A DNA stretch of 64,000 nucleotides, from positions 11,899,850 through 11,963,849 of the forward strand of contig JAVDOI010000006.1 in NCBI GenBank assembly GCA_032191485.1, written 5' to 3'. This DNA is from Leptoclinus maculatus. Taxonomy: Eukaryota; Chordata; Actinopteri; Perciformes; Stichaeidae. The stretch's first letter is position 1. The number at the start of each line of letters is the position of its first letter. Positions 21,801 to 35,915 of the stretch are shown here, one piece after another. The notes beneath the pieces are model-generated. The model was not told the DNA's origin, made no database searches, and saw nothing but the letters and a program-made list of their open reading frames with translations. The translations under genes and the position numbers were made by a program.

Positions 21801-23859
21801 ATCCGCTCCGCCCTCCAAATATTTTGTATCAGAAATAAAAGCTCGTCGATGTCCTTAATTTTTTGTATTCTTTACAACGTTACGTGTATTAATTATCGGT
21901 TCAAACAATACTAAATTACACATGTGTTCTTCAAGGAAATGGCACTAATACCATTATATTCGCGGAGGGATATCAGGGAGGTCAAGGTTTTATACCAGCG
22001 TCACCCGAGTGAGCGGAGTGCTATATTACTGCAATCATTGTAGTCACAGAGGCGGTGCAGCCGAGCAGCGCCGTGTAATAATACAAGCCCACCTATGTGC
22101 CTCAGCTCTGCACATAGACTCGACAGTATTGATTAAAGTGTGTTCAAATATAATAAATATCGTCTGGCAAATCAATACATTTTAAAAGGAAAAGTGAAGT
22201 TCAGTACTCAATTTGTGACTGAAATGTAATGTAATAAACTTACTGTGTTTTATTTTTTTATCCATGGTTTGCTTACAATAGTAGGAATTGGTGACCAGAT
22301 ATTTACATGCAGATGAATTATTGCAAATTATTTCAACTTTACATTACAGCTGGCTATTTTCCAAAACATCCTGGGTGGTCTGAGAATGTGTTTTTCTTAT
22401 CTTTAAAGCAGCAATTAATTTCAAATGCATGGTATGAAAATTAATTTGCAGACTCGAGTTAGATAACTTGTTGAAAGTGAGTTTAACTTTGTAGAAATGT
22501 TGTCTCCACAGAAGTCTGCACTACATTTACACACAAGAATAACATAGCTTTAATATAACTTTGAGGAAAAATAAAAAGACATCATCTTGTCTATCCACTG
22601 CTGTGGAAAACCTAACTAATCAAGTTTTAAGATTTAAAGATGGTCATACTAAGGGAATTAAAGGCTGCCTGGAAGGTAGAAGATATCACAAATTCAATGG
22701 TATGCCTTCATTAATGTTAAAAATATTAGCATTAAAAGCTATAGTCCTTTAAATATATTTTGGATTTGACAGCTCTTGTATTAACAAACAGTTGCAGTTC
22801 AGCTTCAGGTCAAAGAGTGGGGCAGCGCTGTGTAGATGCGGAGTGTCTCTGAGAGGTTCTTGTGTGTGCGGTTTCCTGTCTCCTTAACTACAAACTACAA
22901 ATACTCTATGGCACTACATCAGAACGTTTAATCTATTTGGAGGATGAAACTTCAAACATCTCTACAAAATTTACAGTAAAGTCCATGGGCACTCATGATG
23001 ACATCAAAGTAGGGGGATTTTTAGCCAGAGAGGTTTCATTTAATCAATTTGACTACAGATTTTTATAGACAGACAGCTTTTCTGATAACTCATTCTTCTC
23101 CTTGGCTGGACTTTCGAGGAGACGCACTGTGGAACCAGATGTGGGTCAAGCTTTAGCACCTGTTGCATCAGGTTCTAAAGGCTCTGTGGAGTTGCAATAA
23201 AGCCACGAGAGATCATCAAATTGCTTTAATACAAATACAAAAGGAAAAGCTGCAGATAAGCAGATGTAATATTTTAGTCAGTTACTATACAGCTTAATTT
23301 ATTCAGTTAATTTTAAAGTGTTCGCCCATCTTCTCCAAAGAAAATCTCTTAGCAATACGTCACCTTTTTTGGTAATGAGTCATGTTTCTTTATAAAGCTA
23401 TTACTCGACGGTGCTCTGCCATTTACCTGGTAATAAAGGAGCAGGTCTGTGCACAGGCTGCTATCTAATACATTCACAATAAAAAAACACAGACAAATGT
23501 CAGAAAATGTCAGTGAAGCTGCAGGCTGTGAAAGTGTTTTTGCTCTTTAACCCAATGTCCTGTAGCTGTTAAGTATTTGATTATGCGGTTCTGTAGTAAA
23601 GGCACAACTGTTTCTTAAATTGAACTTGTAACATTGTCATTTTAATCTCTCTGCTTCTATGAATTGATTTCTTTTTTGTAATTGTGGCTCAGGAGGTAGA
23701 GCCAGGGTTGGCGGTTTGATCCCCAGTTCCTCCAGTCTGCATGTTGAAATGCCATCCTTTCTAAACACATTGATTGAAATTGCAGATGTCAATACACATA
23801 TTAAAAGCCTGTATTAATATTAAATAAACATGAAAACAACCCAAATTAAATTTTTAAAT
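21801..23859. other. Intergenic between rps26 and fkbp11
   Basis: AT-rich, with no gene recognised. It contains the SINE-like piece at 23,684-23,765. The short open frames near 22.6-23.1 kb and 21.6-21.86 kb show no motifs; the latter lies antisense to rps26 exon 1 and its promoter. Confidence 0.5.
23684..23765 (+). mobile_element. tRNA-derived SINE-like fragment
   Basis: The segment tggctcaggaggtagagcc resembles a Pol III A box. It is followed by a B box-like ggtttgatcc (23713-23722) and the tail tcctccagtctgcatgttga, which I recognise from an abundant fish tRNA-like repeat family. The segment between the boxes is shortened compared with intact copies, so it is an old, truncated insertion. 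Confidence 0.65.
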
Positions 23860-23865
23860 TTTATT
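23860..23865 (-). terminator. fkbp11 poly(A) signal
   Basis: AATAAA on the minus strand, about 23 nt beyond the stop codon, giving a very short 3' UTR. Confidence 0.7.
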
Positions 23866-23887
23866 TAAATAATTCTGTGCCGTGTCC

Positions 23888-26800
23888 TTATTTCTTCTTG
23901 ATCTTCTTATCTTTTGCCTTCTTTTTGCTTGGCTTCTCCACGTTGGCTTTTTTGTAGAGGTAAAGTCCCACCAAGCCGAGCAGAGTGGGCACCAGAGCCA
24001 AACACACGAGGGGGAACACGTCGTTGACCATTTTCTGCCACGACGTCTGCTGTGTCAGAGAAACCACCTCCACCTCAAACTCAAGGGCAGCATCACCTAG
24101 AACAAGTTCATGATCAATGTTTTGTCACATCAGCTGTTGATCGGGATTCTCCTTTAATTTTTCACCCATCTACATCATGCACATGTAATAAATGAGGACA
24201 TGAAATACAAAATAAAATAGATGTCAAATAACATCTACAAAAGAAAAATCTTATATCTAACAGAACGACTGGTGATATTCTACAGTTGTCTTGTTGTCAA
24301 CCAAAACAATATTTAATTACTTAAACTACCAAATATTGTTATATCTTATTCTTTTGTGCCATGTACACATTTAAAAGCCACACTGGGTGACCCGTTCCTT
24401 CATTATGATAAACATTCCCACATGCAGCATCTTGGCGTAAATACTCACTAGTGTGTATATCAATACGCAGCTGAAAATAGTCCCATACAAATGCACTATT
24501 TACTCCAGTTTAAGAAGTGTTTGCTAAAATGTTTGAGTCATGCTGTTTTAGAAAATTACGGACCCTATTTAAAAAATGATGCTAAACTCAGACTATCACC
24601 TCGTTGGTTTTGGTCTTTTCATGAGATTTGTTGACAATAAGAAAACTTTAGAATAACAGCAGCTGTATGCTTAAAGAATGGTTTAGTGATATTGTGCTGA
24701 TGTATGTGATCATAGTTGTGTAGAGTTGCTCAGTTAAGTGCAAACACTGATCTTCAGAATGTACAGAATTGGGACTTCCTGCAAATAGATACTGTACTAT
24801 TGAAACAGAGTTCATTGCATTCAACACCAATTTGATTTCTGTATGAGATTTAGTTCAGTACCTGGAATCGTAGGAGGGTAACCTTTTTTTCCATATGCAA
24901 GGTGAGATGGGATAGTGGCTTTGATTTTTTGCCTGAATGATAGAAAGAGAAATACAAAACACATTTCTTGAGGAAGTATTTCTCGTATTACACTACAAAA
25001 CAATAGTGATTGAATTGGTTCATGACTGCATGCAGCTGTTAAAAAGATAATCTTCCAGGTGGTCCTTTACTTTTCTCTTACCCTTCACACACGCCAACCA
25101 AGCTTTGTTCCAGACCTGATAAGAAAGTCACACAGAGAAAGTCAATCAGCAAAGCCAGCACATTCCTCAGCTGGCACACAACCGGCTGCAGTTATCTCTC
25201 AGATGTAAGCAAATGAAAGTGTCACTGATTAAGCAACACAAAAGGATTTACTGTTCATTTACCGGCAATAACAGTCCTCTTCCCCAGCTCGACCACAAGA
25301 GGATCCAGGGATAGTGATGAGTCGATCACCTTTCCATCCATCAGTTTACCCTGTAGATGGTGACATGAAAGAAAGATACTAAGAGAGATTTCATAGCTTG
25401 ATTTGCTGAAATGTATTTATACTTGAGCCATTTTGATGGATTTGACTCAACATGTAAATAATACTTTACAAATGATGGACAACCTAGCATTTTTGATAAA
25501 TAAATAATACATATCATAGTGCGTATCCAAGGAATAGTTAAGACATTTTGGTACGTTTTCTTTCTTGTCAAAAGTTAGGAAAAAAACCATTCTGTATTCA
25601 GTCTGTATAAAGCTACCGTCTGCAGCAGGTTAGCTTAGCTTAGCTTAGCACTGGAAACAGCTCCCCTGGCTCTGTCTAAAACTTAACATAATCCACCTGC
25701 CAGAACTCTACAGATTTGTAAGCTTAAAATGAGATGTAATGTATCAATTAGTGAGAGTTGCTAGCAGGCAGATTTTGTGGACAACACCAAGCTTTTCCCT
25801 GTTTCCAGTCTTTGTGCTAAGCTAAGCTAGCCTGCTGCTGGTTCCAGCTACATATTTAAAAGACAGATATGAAAGTGGGATCTATCTTCTCATCTAACTC
25901 TTGGCACAGAAGTAAATAAGCCTATTTACAAAATGGTCAAACTATTTTTAAAATAAGAACGTGAAATTAAGCATTATAGGAAATGTAACAACTATTTCTG
26001 ACTTTTTTGACTTCCTGTGAGCGATCTTACAGCGTAGTACTGCCGATCAGCTACGCTCAAAACTCCAGTTTATAGCTGTCATTTGATCATCAAAACTTTC
26101 AGTTATCTGTTCATTTCTGTAAGACAATCGTTCATTCAGCATAGTTTGCCTCTCCCGTGTTAATAAATCACTCAATCAGAAATTAAAGTTAATCATCAAT
26201 CAGAAAGCATTCTCAGCCTAATGGGCTATGAATTTATGCTATATTTGTGGCATGTGCATTGAAGGTCAATCCAATATGTTAAAAATGCACAGACAGTTTA
26301 GGTCAATTCTCATAAAATAAGAAGTCACATATTATCAGTTCACATTGTTTGATTCTAGGATATATTCAATTTGAGATTTGATGTCATTTTATTATGTTGT
26401 GTTATAATAGTGATATTGTAATTGTATTATTTAATGTATGTATTGTACAATGTGTAAACATCTATTCTAATAGCCTATATATATTGAATATGTATTTGTT
26501 ATCAATGTAAAAACTACTTGAATAAACAATGAGTTGTAGTTGTAGTTTAACAACATTGGCTTACAGCTGTTATACATGAACTGACATTAAACATTTTGTT
26601 GCTGTGCCATGCAGCTTCAATTAATATAAAACGGTGAGTTTTTTAATTCCTGAGAATCAACATGCATGTGGACTGAAAACCACGCGCCTCCAGTGGGCTA
26701 TGCATGGATTAAGTGGTATGGGTTTATTGCTGACGTGTTGCACCGACCCATCACTCCATAGTAAAATCAGAGGCGAGATAAAGCCCACGAGATAGAGCCA

Positions 26801-27355
26801 AATAAAATACCCCGAAGGACATTAGACCACAATCTATCATATATCCAATCAGAAAGACATTTCTAACAGCTGCTAACAGTGTGTTGTTCACATATATGCA
26901 CAAACATAGCGGTACGAGTCCACCTGGGACATGCAGACGGTGCCACATAGACAACAACTGCTTTCGTCAGCAGCTGGGCCGGTTTCTCTACACATTATTA
27001 TAAAATGTAGCCTGCACGCAGCGAACTGGATTGTTTTATCGGTTTCAACGATATGCGTCTCTGACTTACCGTGTAGTGGATTCGCAGCGTGTCTCCCATC
27101 GTGGAAAGTACAGAGCAAGTTTCGGGTTTCACCTTGGGTCAGAAGAGTTAACTGTTAACTGCATTTATTTGGCACTGGGTGTCATTGTGTTGAGAGCCGC
27201 CGTGTTGCTGCAGTAGGCCTGTGACTGTGTAACAACATATGCGTCTCACTCACCAGGGTCTCCACCTGCAGCTCCTCGGCTTCACCGTCCTCTCCCCGCG
27301 CGAGTCCACAGGTGAAAGCCGCGAGCAGCAGCAGCAGGAAAACGCTGCTCTTCAT
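23888..27355 (-). CDS. fkbp11: ER membrane peptidyl-prolyl isomerase FKBP11 (FKBP19)
   Basis: FK506-binding-type prolyl isomerase anchored in the ER and linked to secretory-protein folding. Six exons in transcript order: 27254-27355, 27070-27132, 25263-25350, 25082-25115, 24862-24932, 23888-24096. They total 567 nt, 188 aa (human 201). A signal peptide MKSSVFLLLLLAAFTCGLARG leads. The FKBP domain (about 48-135) has HYTGKLMDGKVIDSS, GLEQSL and SHLAYGKKGYPPTIPG. One transmembrane segment (about 146-167) is followed by a Lys-rich tail ending KKIKKK. The tail places Lys at -3 and -5, a KxKxx dilysine pattern fitting ER retrieval. The start is the ATG before the leucine-rich signal. It is divergent from arf3. 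Confidence 0.95.
25529..25955. mobile_element. Short DNA-transposon (MITE-like) copy in fkbp11 intron 2
   Basis: The ends are imperfect inverted repeats: aaggaatagttaagacattttgg at the left and acaaaatggtcaaactattttt at the right. The interior has ttagcttagcttagcttagc, ctggaaacagc, ggctctgtc and, near the far end, agctaagctagcctgctgctgg and gaaagtgggatctatcttctc. I recognise this pattern from a non-autonomous repeat that is very abundant in spiny-rayed fish genomes. It has no coding capacity. A decayed relative lies in arf3 intron 4. Confidence 0.75.
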
Positions 27356-27615
27356 TGTAAACTTCTGGAAAACAGCGGCCGTCCAACAACTTCCGTGTAG
27401 GCTTCTTCGACACACAGGAGAGAGCTGCGCGCTAGCCTCCGTGTCCAAAAAATGGCTCAGCGCCTAGTAATGCTGATGTGTTATAACGGAGTAGCGATAA
27501 GGACTCGCGGCCCGTGGACGATGTCCCAAACACCTGGGTCTCCCTGTAGAGCCCGCCTCAAAACATTCCGCCAGCATCCCAGCAGGCTGTCGGGGGTGAG
27601 AAGCGGAAGCGCTAT

Positions 27616-27636
27616 GGGGGGGGGGGGGGGGGGGGG
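27616..27636 (+). repeat. Run of 21 G upstream of fkbp11
   Basis: Homopolymer about 260 bp upstream of the fkbp11 start codon, flanked by GC-rich sequence. It could form a G-quadruplex, and its length is uncertain. Confidence 0.97.
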
Positions 27637-30254
27637 CGCTGCTGCTCCATGCGGGAGACAGTTGGGAACACACATCCATAGTTATTAAAGGCTGCTGTGC
27701 AGACGCCACGTCGCTGCTGGTCCCTCACCAGCCCTCTGGACCTGACTGCAGACGAATGAAGCGGATAGGGAGCAGGCAGATGATGTTAAATACAGTGATG
27801 AAAATATTTACTAAAGCCCATGAGAACTACAATTTCAACATTCAGGGATAAATAAAAGTTCGGGGGAAAATACATTATTATTGACTACTTATATAGAATT
27901 TATCAATGAAATATTAATATGTTTGTGGGTGTGCTTTTATCAGCTTTGATTGGAATTGGTCATGGCAGCAAAGGCAAACAGCCCCACAACTTTCAAATCT
28001 TGCTAAACTCTGATTGGGGCATGGCAGTACATTACATCATCTTTTCCCAAATGAGCTGACTTCAAACCCAAGAAAAGCAAGACCAGAATAATAAATTAAC
28101 AACCAGAGCTGTTCTGTGTTTATAGGACCACATTGAGAAAAAAATGTTTTCAGGGCCTTTACAATCTTGGAACTGCATTAAGTCTATGTGAGCTCAAAAT
28201 ATGTAAAACAAAACAAACATTGTGTTGTACAAGGTCGATTAACGCATATTCAACGATATGATCCTTATAGATCTGTTATATATAGTAAGAAAATTAGATG
28301 TTCTCAAAACTGCCAGAAATATTGAGATAGATTTTCTTCACATATGAGTCACTCTCATCACTTATTTTTAGTTTCAGTGTAACGTTCGATCCTTTTAGAC
28401 AGAAACCCTCAGTGGCTTGTTAACAGAGTCATGAAATGCCAGCGAGTCACGTATGAAGCAGTTGTGAACAAAAGTTTGAAAAAACATGGCACATTTCCGA
28501 ACTACAAGTACACATAACTCTCCAGCAACAACCCAGGAACATGATCATCACACATTTAACAACTTTATGGACTAGTGGACATATGTAGCATTTAATAGCC
28601 ATTTATTTGTTTATTTAGAAACCATGAATCTATATCAGAAGAGATAACTGAATCTTAAACTAAGAGTCATACATGCCAAAGAGATAGACTGCCCAACATC
28701 TGTTGCATTAAAGAAGAGATAGCATGTTTGGCCACAGACTTCATTTCCCCTTGTCATCTGTGTTGCTGTCGTCCATACATTTGTTTCACCTCCCCTTGCT
28801 TTTATTTGCAACAATGACCTGGAAAAACTACAACCAACTGTCTCAAGTCCTCGGTTTGCCAGAAGGAGATTGTGGAAGTATCACCGGACCAGATTGCAGT
28901 ATTTGTGCCACATGCTCATGCATTAGAAGAAGGCTAGTTTTCATGCAGATAAGTTAGTTTGGTAATAAACTCTGTTAGATGGTGCTAACTAAAACAAACT
29001 GAGGCTGCTCAGTGATAAATGTGGTGATGCCATGCTGCTTGCGGGCTCAAGCACTGTGCTGCTTATTCATGTCTGATTACCAAACCCTGGTGAGCAACTT
29101 TGTATGTCAATATTATGCCAAAAAGCATTGTAAATGTGCAGTCAATATAACTTAAATGGCTGAAAGTCATTGTAAATATGATCAACAACATCAAAACCCT
29201 GACACAGTTTATTAAGCACTGAAATAGAAATAAATGATTCGTCTTTGTGTGCAAACCAAAGATAAAACCTGCTTCCTTCCCTTAGATCACAGAAGTGGAT
29301 ATGAGAGTAAATGCTGTTGAAACCCACAGTGTTTGATATTAAATAACTGCTGGTCCCATTGCCACATTGAACTACATCAAAATTCTCTTATCGGCTTTAG
29401 GATTCACATGAGAGTCTTTTTACAGCAACAACATAAATCAGGACTATATCACACTGAAATTATCTCTACCATCTATAATACTTTATATAAATGTTTTATG
29501 ATAATTTAATGTACTTCAATTTTGAAAATTTACTTTGTTCCTCATTTTTGGATGAAAGTATTGCGTAAGTGTTATGCAATACTGACGACCAAGTCTCCAT
29601 TTCCTGAAAACTTCACAACTTCACACATAACAGGGACTTTATATAACAGGGTGTTAGGCTCAGTGGCAATTACATTGATTGCAAATCCAAATGATTTCTT
29701 GTCATCTCTATTTATTTCCAGTTAGCACAAAATTGGTTATCTCTTGGAAAACCTGAGCTGGTTTACAGTGTTTTAATGAGGGACGCTGGTGAAGCTTCTC
29801 AGTATTTGGTATTGTGAGTGTATTGTGAACCCATCCTGCAAATGTACTTTAGTATTTACTATGATACAGTAAATAACATTATTGAAAATAAAGTTTCCAT
29901 TTATATATTGGCATGGGCAATCATTTAAAAAAGGTATAAAGTTTATTCTAAATTTTGACAATATGTACATTTACTTATATTTTTTTAATCTCATGGTATA
30001 GCACATTTAAAGAACTAAATTGGCTCGCATGGAAACTGTAAATGTGAAGCTTAACCTATATGTTCAGGATTTATCTTTTGTTACCAAGGCCGGACTATAT
30101 GCAAAGAGGGACACTGCCATAAGGCCCCAGACCCCCAGAGGCGTCCTTTGATATCATAAATTCCACCTGCAGCATTACTGATATTACCACAGGGCCCAAA
30201 ATAAACTTGTATTGCCCACTGGTAGTTACTGTGGTGTATACAGTGTGAGTGTGT

Positions 30255-30288
<34 letters not shown>
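30255..30288 (+). repeat. Run of 34 G
   Basis: The longest homopolymer in the window, preceded by gtgtgagtgtgtg. Probably an expanded simple repeat. The proline-rich open frames on the minus strand are by-products. Confidence 0.97.
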
Positions 30289-30290
<2 letters not shown>

Positions 30291-30780
30291 ACACGTCTGA
30301 CCTAAAATACCTTTTGACGATCTGATGTAAATGTGTTGATTCAAATAATTGCAAACAAACGTAACTTTCTAATGTCATTGATAAGCATTGTGCTCATGTT
30401 TCTTCCAGTGGGCAGAGTTTAATGAGTCCCCACAGGCGTTTTCACTTATTCTGGTTGATTAGACCTCTGCTGGGGTCACTGAATGGCTCTGACGGTGGGT
30501 GTGGAGGGCCTTTAAAGGGTAAAAAAACAATCTTAAAGTTGCCTGTGCAGAGCTCATCTACTGTGTCAGTATAATTCAAAGACAAAGCAATACTGAGGTG
30601 ACAATGTTCTAAAAAACTGATAGAAATGTGCCACATAGTTAAAAATTAACAAGTACCCTACAAACGTGGTTCTTAGTCCTCTCAAAACGACTGTCAACAA
30701 CATTATGGTTTGGGTTTTGGCCTCAACTCTCGCGAGATCTTGTTTACTGTTGAGTTGTCCCCGCAAGGGATATTACAGTG

Positions 30781-32302
30781 AGACGTTTAGTAGAGGACTA
30801 CTCGGCTAAGGTAAGTGAGGACACTGGCACCTCCACCAACCTGATAACACACACGCAGCTCCCAGCAGGCGGTTAAGTAATGGTGTGTTTGAGGACCGAC
30901 TCGTGCTGGTTGTTTAGTCTCTGTGTTGGCGGCTCGCTGGCAGCGGGATGCCCGCTGAGGTGACAAGCGGATGGATGAATGGGGTGGATCGGGACGGAGG
31001 ATACGCTAGCTACCGTGGCATCGACACGGCGATTAGAGCTAAATTACACTGATAAAGTAGTTCACGACATACTAGATCACGAGGAAACTCTTAACGTTAG
31101 CTGAAATTAAGCGTTCATCTTTATCTAAAGCGTAGAGATGTGCGGGGTCGATGTAACGTTAACGGCTAATAACGGTCGTATAACCGTTAACGTTAACGGC
31201 TAATAACGGTCGTATAGCCGTGACGTTACCTTAATGTTACCTTAGCATCTCCGGCTAGAGGTTAACGTGACTTGAGTCACCCCGGAGCTGAATTAACATT
31301 ATCAGGCGGCCGGCATATCATGGCCCTGTTCCCACGTAAAGCACCACTTTAAGAGCTCATGTTTTAAAACCGGTAAACCCATCTGTGAGCGGAGAGGAGC
31401 TGGTGTCAGCCTGTGACAAGTGTGGTGATCACAGTGGTGATCCTCTTCAGCACCATGGACAGCTAGCCTCAAGTTTATCTTCTATTTCAGTCTGTGCATT
31501 CTCTGAATCCCTCACTGGTTTGGTAGGATGCTCAAGTCAATTATATATATATATACATTATATATAAATATATAACGTTATATTATAAAAAAATATACAA
31601 ACGGGCATCAGTGGACCTTTTATGCTCTGTTGACAACCATATCTGCAAAAAGATTTTTGGCCTCTTGATATTCAGAGTGGACAACTAGACTGCAGACTCC
31701 TCGTGAAAATGTGTTTTTCTTGTCCCTGTTTGAGTCCAGGTGGCTTTGGGGTTGGAGTTGAGACTGATTGTGTTTAAGCCCGGCCTCGTAATGTAGGACA
31801 TTTTGCATGTGCTCCGAGGGCTTGGCGTTGTTGCAGGATAACATTTGAAGGAGTCTGAACAGATTGTGCTGCAGCCTGGAGTCATGGCACTGACATGCAT
31901 CTCCTCCGCCCGCTCTGTGATAATGACCGTGGGCCATTAGCATAGCTTGCACATCTGTCTCGGGGTGTGCAGAAGGGAGAGTTTCTGGCATAGTGGTGCA
32001 GTCTTTTCAGAAAAGGGAAAGGTGAGCTGGAGCATTCCCTTAGGCCTTACAGACAGGTTAGCTTATTAATGATCCTCTCTTTCTTCCAACATGTTTGTGA
32101 TTTACAACAGCATCCTTCATTGGATTTTGTTTATCTTGCGAAACCAGAACGCACATAAAAGTATCACTAAATTGTTATTTCTTCTGTTCCCTTTCAGCCC
32201 TCCTTGATAATCTATCCCTGCTGGACGAGTCTAGCTTCGCAGAAAGGCATCTGTAATCACAATTGTAGCCACACACTGATATTTAAGAACTTCATCTGAA
32301 TC
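30781..32302 (+). promoter_or_regulatory. arf3 noncoding first exon and 5' UTR intron (inferred)
   Basis: A consensus donor (GGCTAAG/GTAAGTGAG) at 30,810 suggests the end of a 5' noncoding exon. A good polypyrimidine acceptor (ctgttccctttcag) at 32,197 begins the exon that carries the arf3 start codon at 32,303. An in-frame TGA (32297-32299) lies just upstream of that ATG. The 123-codon minus-strand frame inside the intron has no recognisable domain. Confidence 0.6.
31155..31222 (+). repeat. 34-bp tandem duplication, acgttaacggctaataacgg type
   Basis: Units 31155-31188 and 31189-31222 are nearly identical and rich in CpG and in TAACGTTA-like palindromes. They lie within 400 bp of the inferred arf3 first exon. 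The same taacgtta/cgttaacg words are common in the other upstream regions of this window. Confidence 0.93.
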
Positions 32303-33965
<1,663 letters not shown>

Positions 33966-34164
33966 GAAGAAAACTGGAACAAGCTTCCAAACCCGTCCAA
34001 CTTTTTACTTGTTTTGGGAATGGGGGCGGGAGTTAGGTACAGGGGTTTTGATCAATAGGTGAAAAGCAAGAATCTAGGTTTGAGGGGAGAGTTTAGGCTT
34101 TCATTTTCAGTCTGTTGCGATTCCCTTCTTTAAAGCAGATTCTCATATACCTCATATTTAACCA

Positions 34165-34251
<87 letters not shown>

Positions 34252-35915
34252 ACACACACTAAACGTAAGCAATCACAGCAGACACTTGCTTTCCCTGTGT
34301 CCACCTCTTGTCCTTAGGTGCAATGTACTGTATGTTCGTCTCTAGGTGCTGTACCACGTTGTGTGTGACTCCACTGAGTCAGCAATGAGTCAAATGTGAC
34401 TTTTTGTTGATGTATGTCTTTCAACTGTCAGTCCTCCATACAAAGAACTCATCTGTGCCAGTTGCACTGCCTGTTTTTATGTTGTTTTTTTGATAACAGA
34501 GCCATGTTTGGGAACAATCACAGCTGGCCGATTTTAATGTGTGAGCAATGCTGAGGCACTTAGATAGTCAGATAAAGTGTGTGAGCGTGCCCACAAACTG
34601 TATGTGTTTGTGCAAGTGGCCCAGGCAGTATTAATCATGAAAAAGCTGTCACACGTCCTCTTACTGCCTCATTTTGAAAATCTTTTGATATCTGTGGCGT
34701 GTTTTTACTCCCTGCGTGGCAACCCCAAGCATTGAAGCCGCCCCTTTTTAAATATTTGAAAACGCACAACACGCTCTCGACCGCCTGAGCTGCATGCATC
34801 CTGGTTGATCTCGCTGGCATTGTTGCATACTTTTCCATCCTCGGAGCTGCATGCATGTTGACGCTGTTTGTGGATTCTCTCTAACTGCCCTCATCGTGTT
34901 CTGCATTTAGTTGTTAACATGTGCTAGGTACAGTATAGTCAGCTTTATGGTCTTTTTAACGTGAAAGCAGTATACAAAACACAGCACTCATGACCTGCAC
35001 AGCTGTTGCTTGTCTGCCTTCATATGGGTACGTACGAGTACTCAAACTGCATCAGGTTGCTCTCGCTTTGTGTGTTTTTGTCTCAGACTTGCATATCGGG
35101 GGGGTGGGGGAAGATAACTTTATGTTACTGAATGTGAATATTATTGATGAATCTATAAATGACTGTAATATTTATTTGACATGCATATTCCTTTATTTCT
35201 GTGATAATTATGTGAATGAAAGCAGGGTAAGCAGACCAATTAATTCATCAGCACATCCTTGACTCACTCCTGAACAGCAGACGAGTTACTGCGTCACCAC
35301 TGATACCAGCAGAATCCTCAGACTTCTGATAAATAGAATAACTTCTTGTGTGCCATACATGGGTACTACTGCTCATATACCAGTGACAGTACAACGTACT
35401 CTAAATATACTCCAAGTTATGAGTGCATTGTTCATATTCAGCATATATGTTAATCATGATTTGGATCATTTGGGTTTTGTGGCCTTATATTTAGTGATAA
35501 CTTTTAATTGATTTCTTCTCAGCTTGTTCGGTTCTGATTTTGAGTCACATATATTGATCTGTACTGAATGATTTACAGCTTTATTTCTCTATGCTGTCAA
35601 AAGACGGCGTTTGCACCACAGTTTAAGATGATTAGGCAAAAGTGTTGTCCTTTTTTCTGCCTTGATTCATATTTTGGTGGTAGATTTCTTTGGTTTTCTT
35701 TTGGGTGTTAAAAACATTGATGTAGACTGTGTCTGTGAAACAATGATAATCAGTGCGAACAAAAAACAACTTGATGATTCACTGTACCGTTATAGTTACA
35801 CAAGTAGATTTAAAAACAGTGAAAACTATGTTTCAATGCTGAATGCAAGGAGACATCTGTATGTCAACAAACAAAATCCTGCTGTATTACAAATAAACAC
35901 ATTTTCTCTATGTGC
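33966..35915 (+). other. arf3 3' UTR, inferred extent
   Basis: No further exon is needed after the stop codon at 33963-33965. AATAAA at 35892-35897 would give a UTR of about 1.9 kb, in line with the long 3' UTR of mammalian ARF3. It holds a (CA)n tract and several AT-rich segments. Confidence 0.55.
34167..34259 (+). repeat. (CA)n microsatellite
   Basis: Around 45 CA units with one TA interruption near the end, in the inferred arf3 3' UTR. Confidence 0.98.

Larger units (their letters stand above)
27356..30780. promoter_or_regulatory. Divergent spacer between fkbp11 and arf3
   Basis: Head-to-head promoter interval. Near fkbp11 it is GC-rich (27.36-27.75 kb), and the rest is AT-rich and unremarkable. 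Apart from poly(G) runs, nothing codes: the open frames are short, proline- or Phe-rich and without motifs. Confidence 0.5.

Noticed and set aside
30081..30344. Proline-rich small frames
   Set aside because: Translations of the poly(G) run on the minus strand.
31620..31991. 123-codon minus-strand open frame inside the arf3 5' intron
   Set aside because: No domain, no conserved look, no splice sites linking it to other frames. It lies within an intron between good arf3 splice sites.
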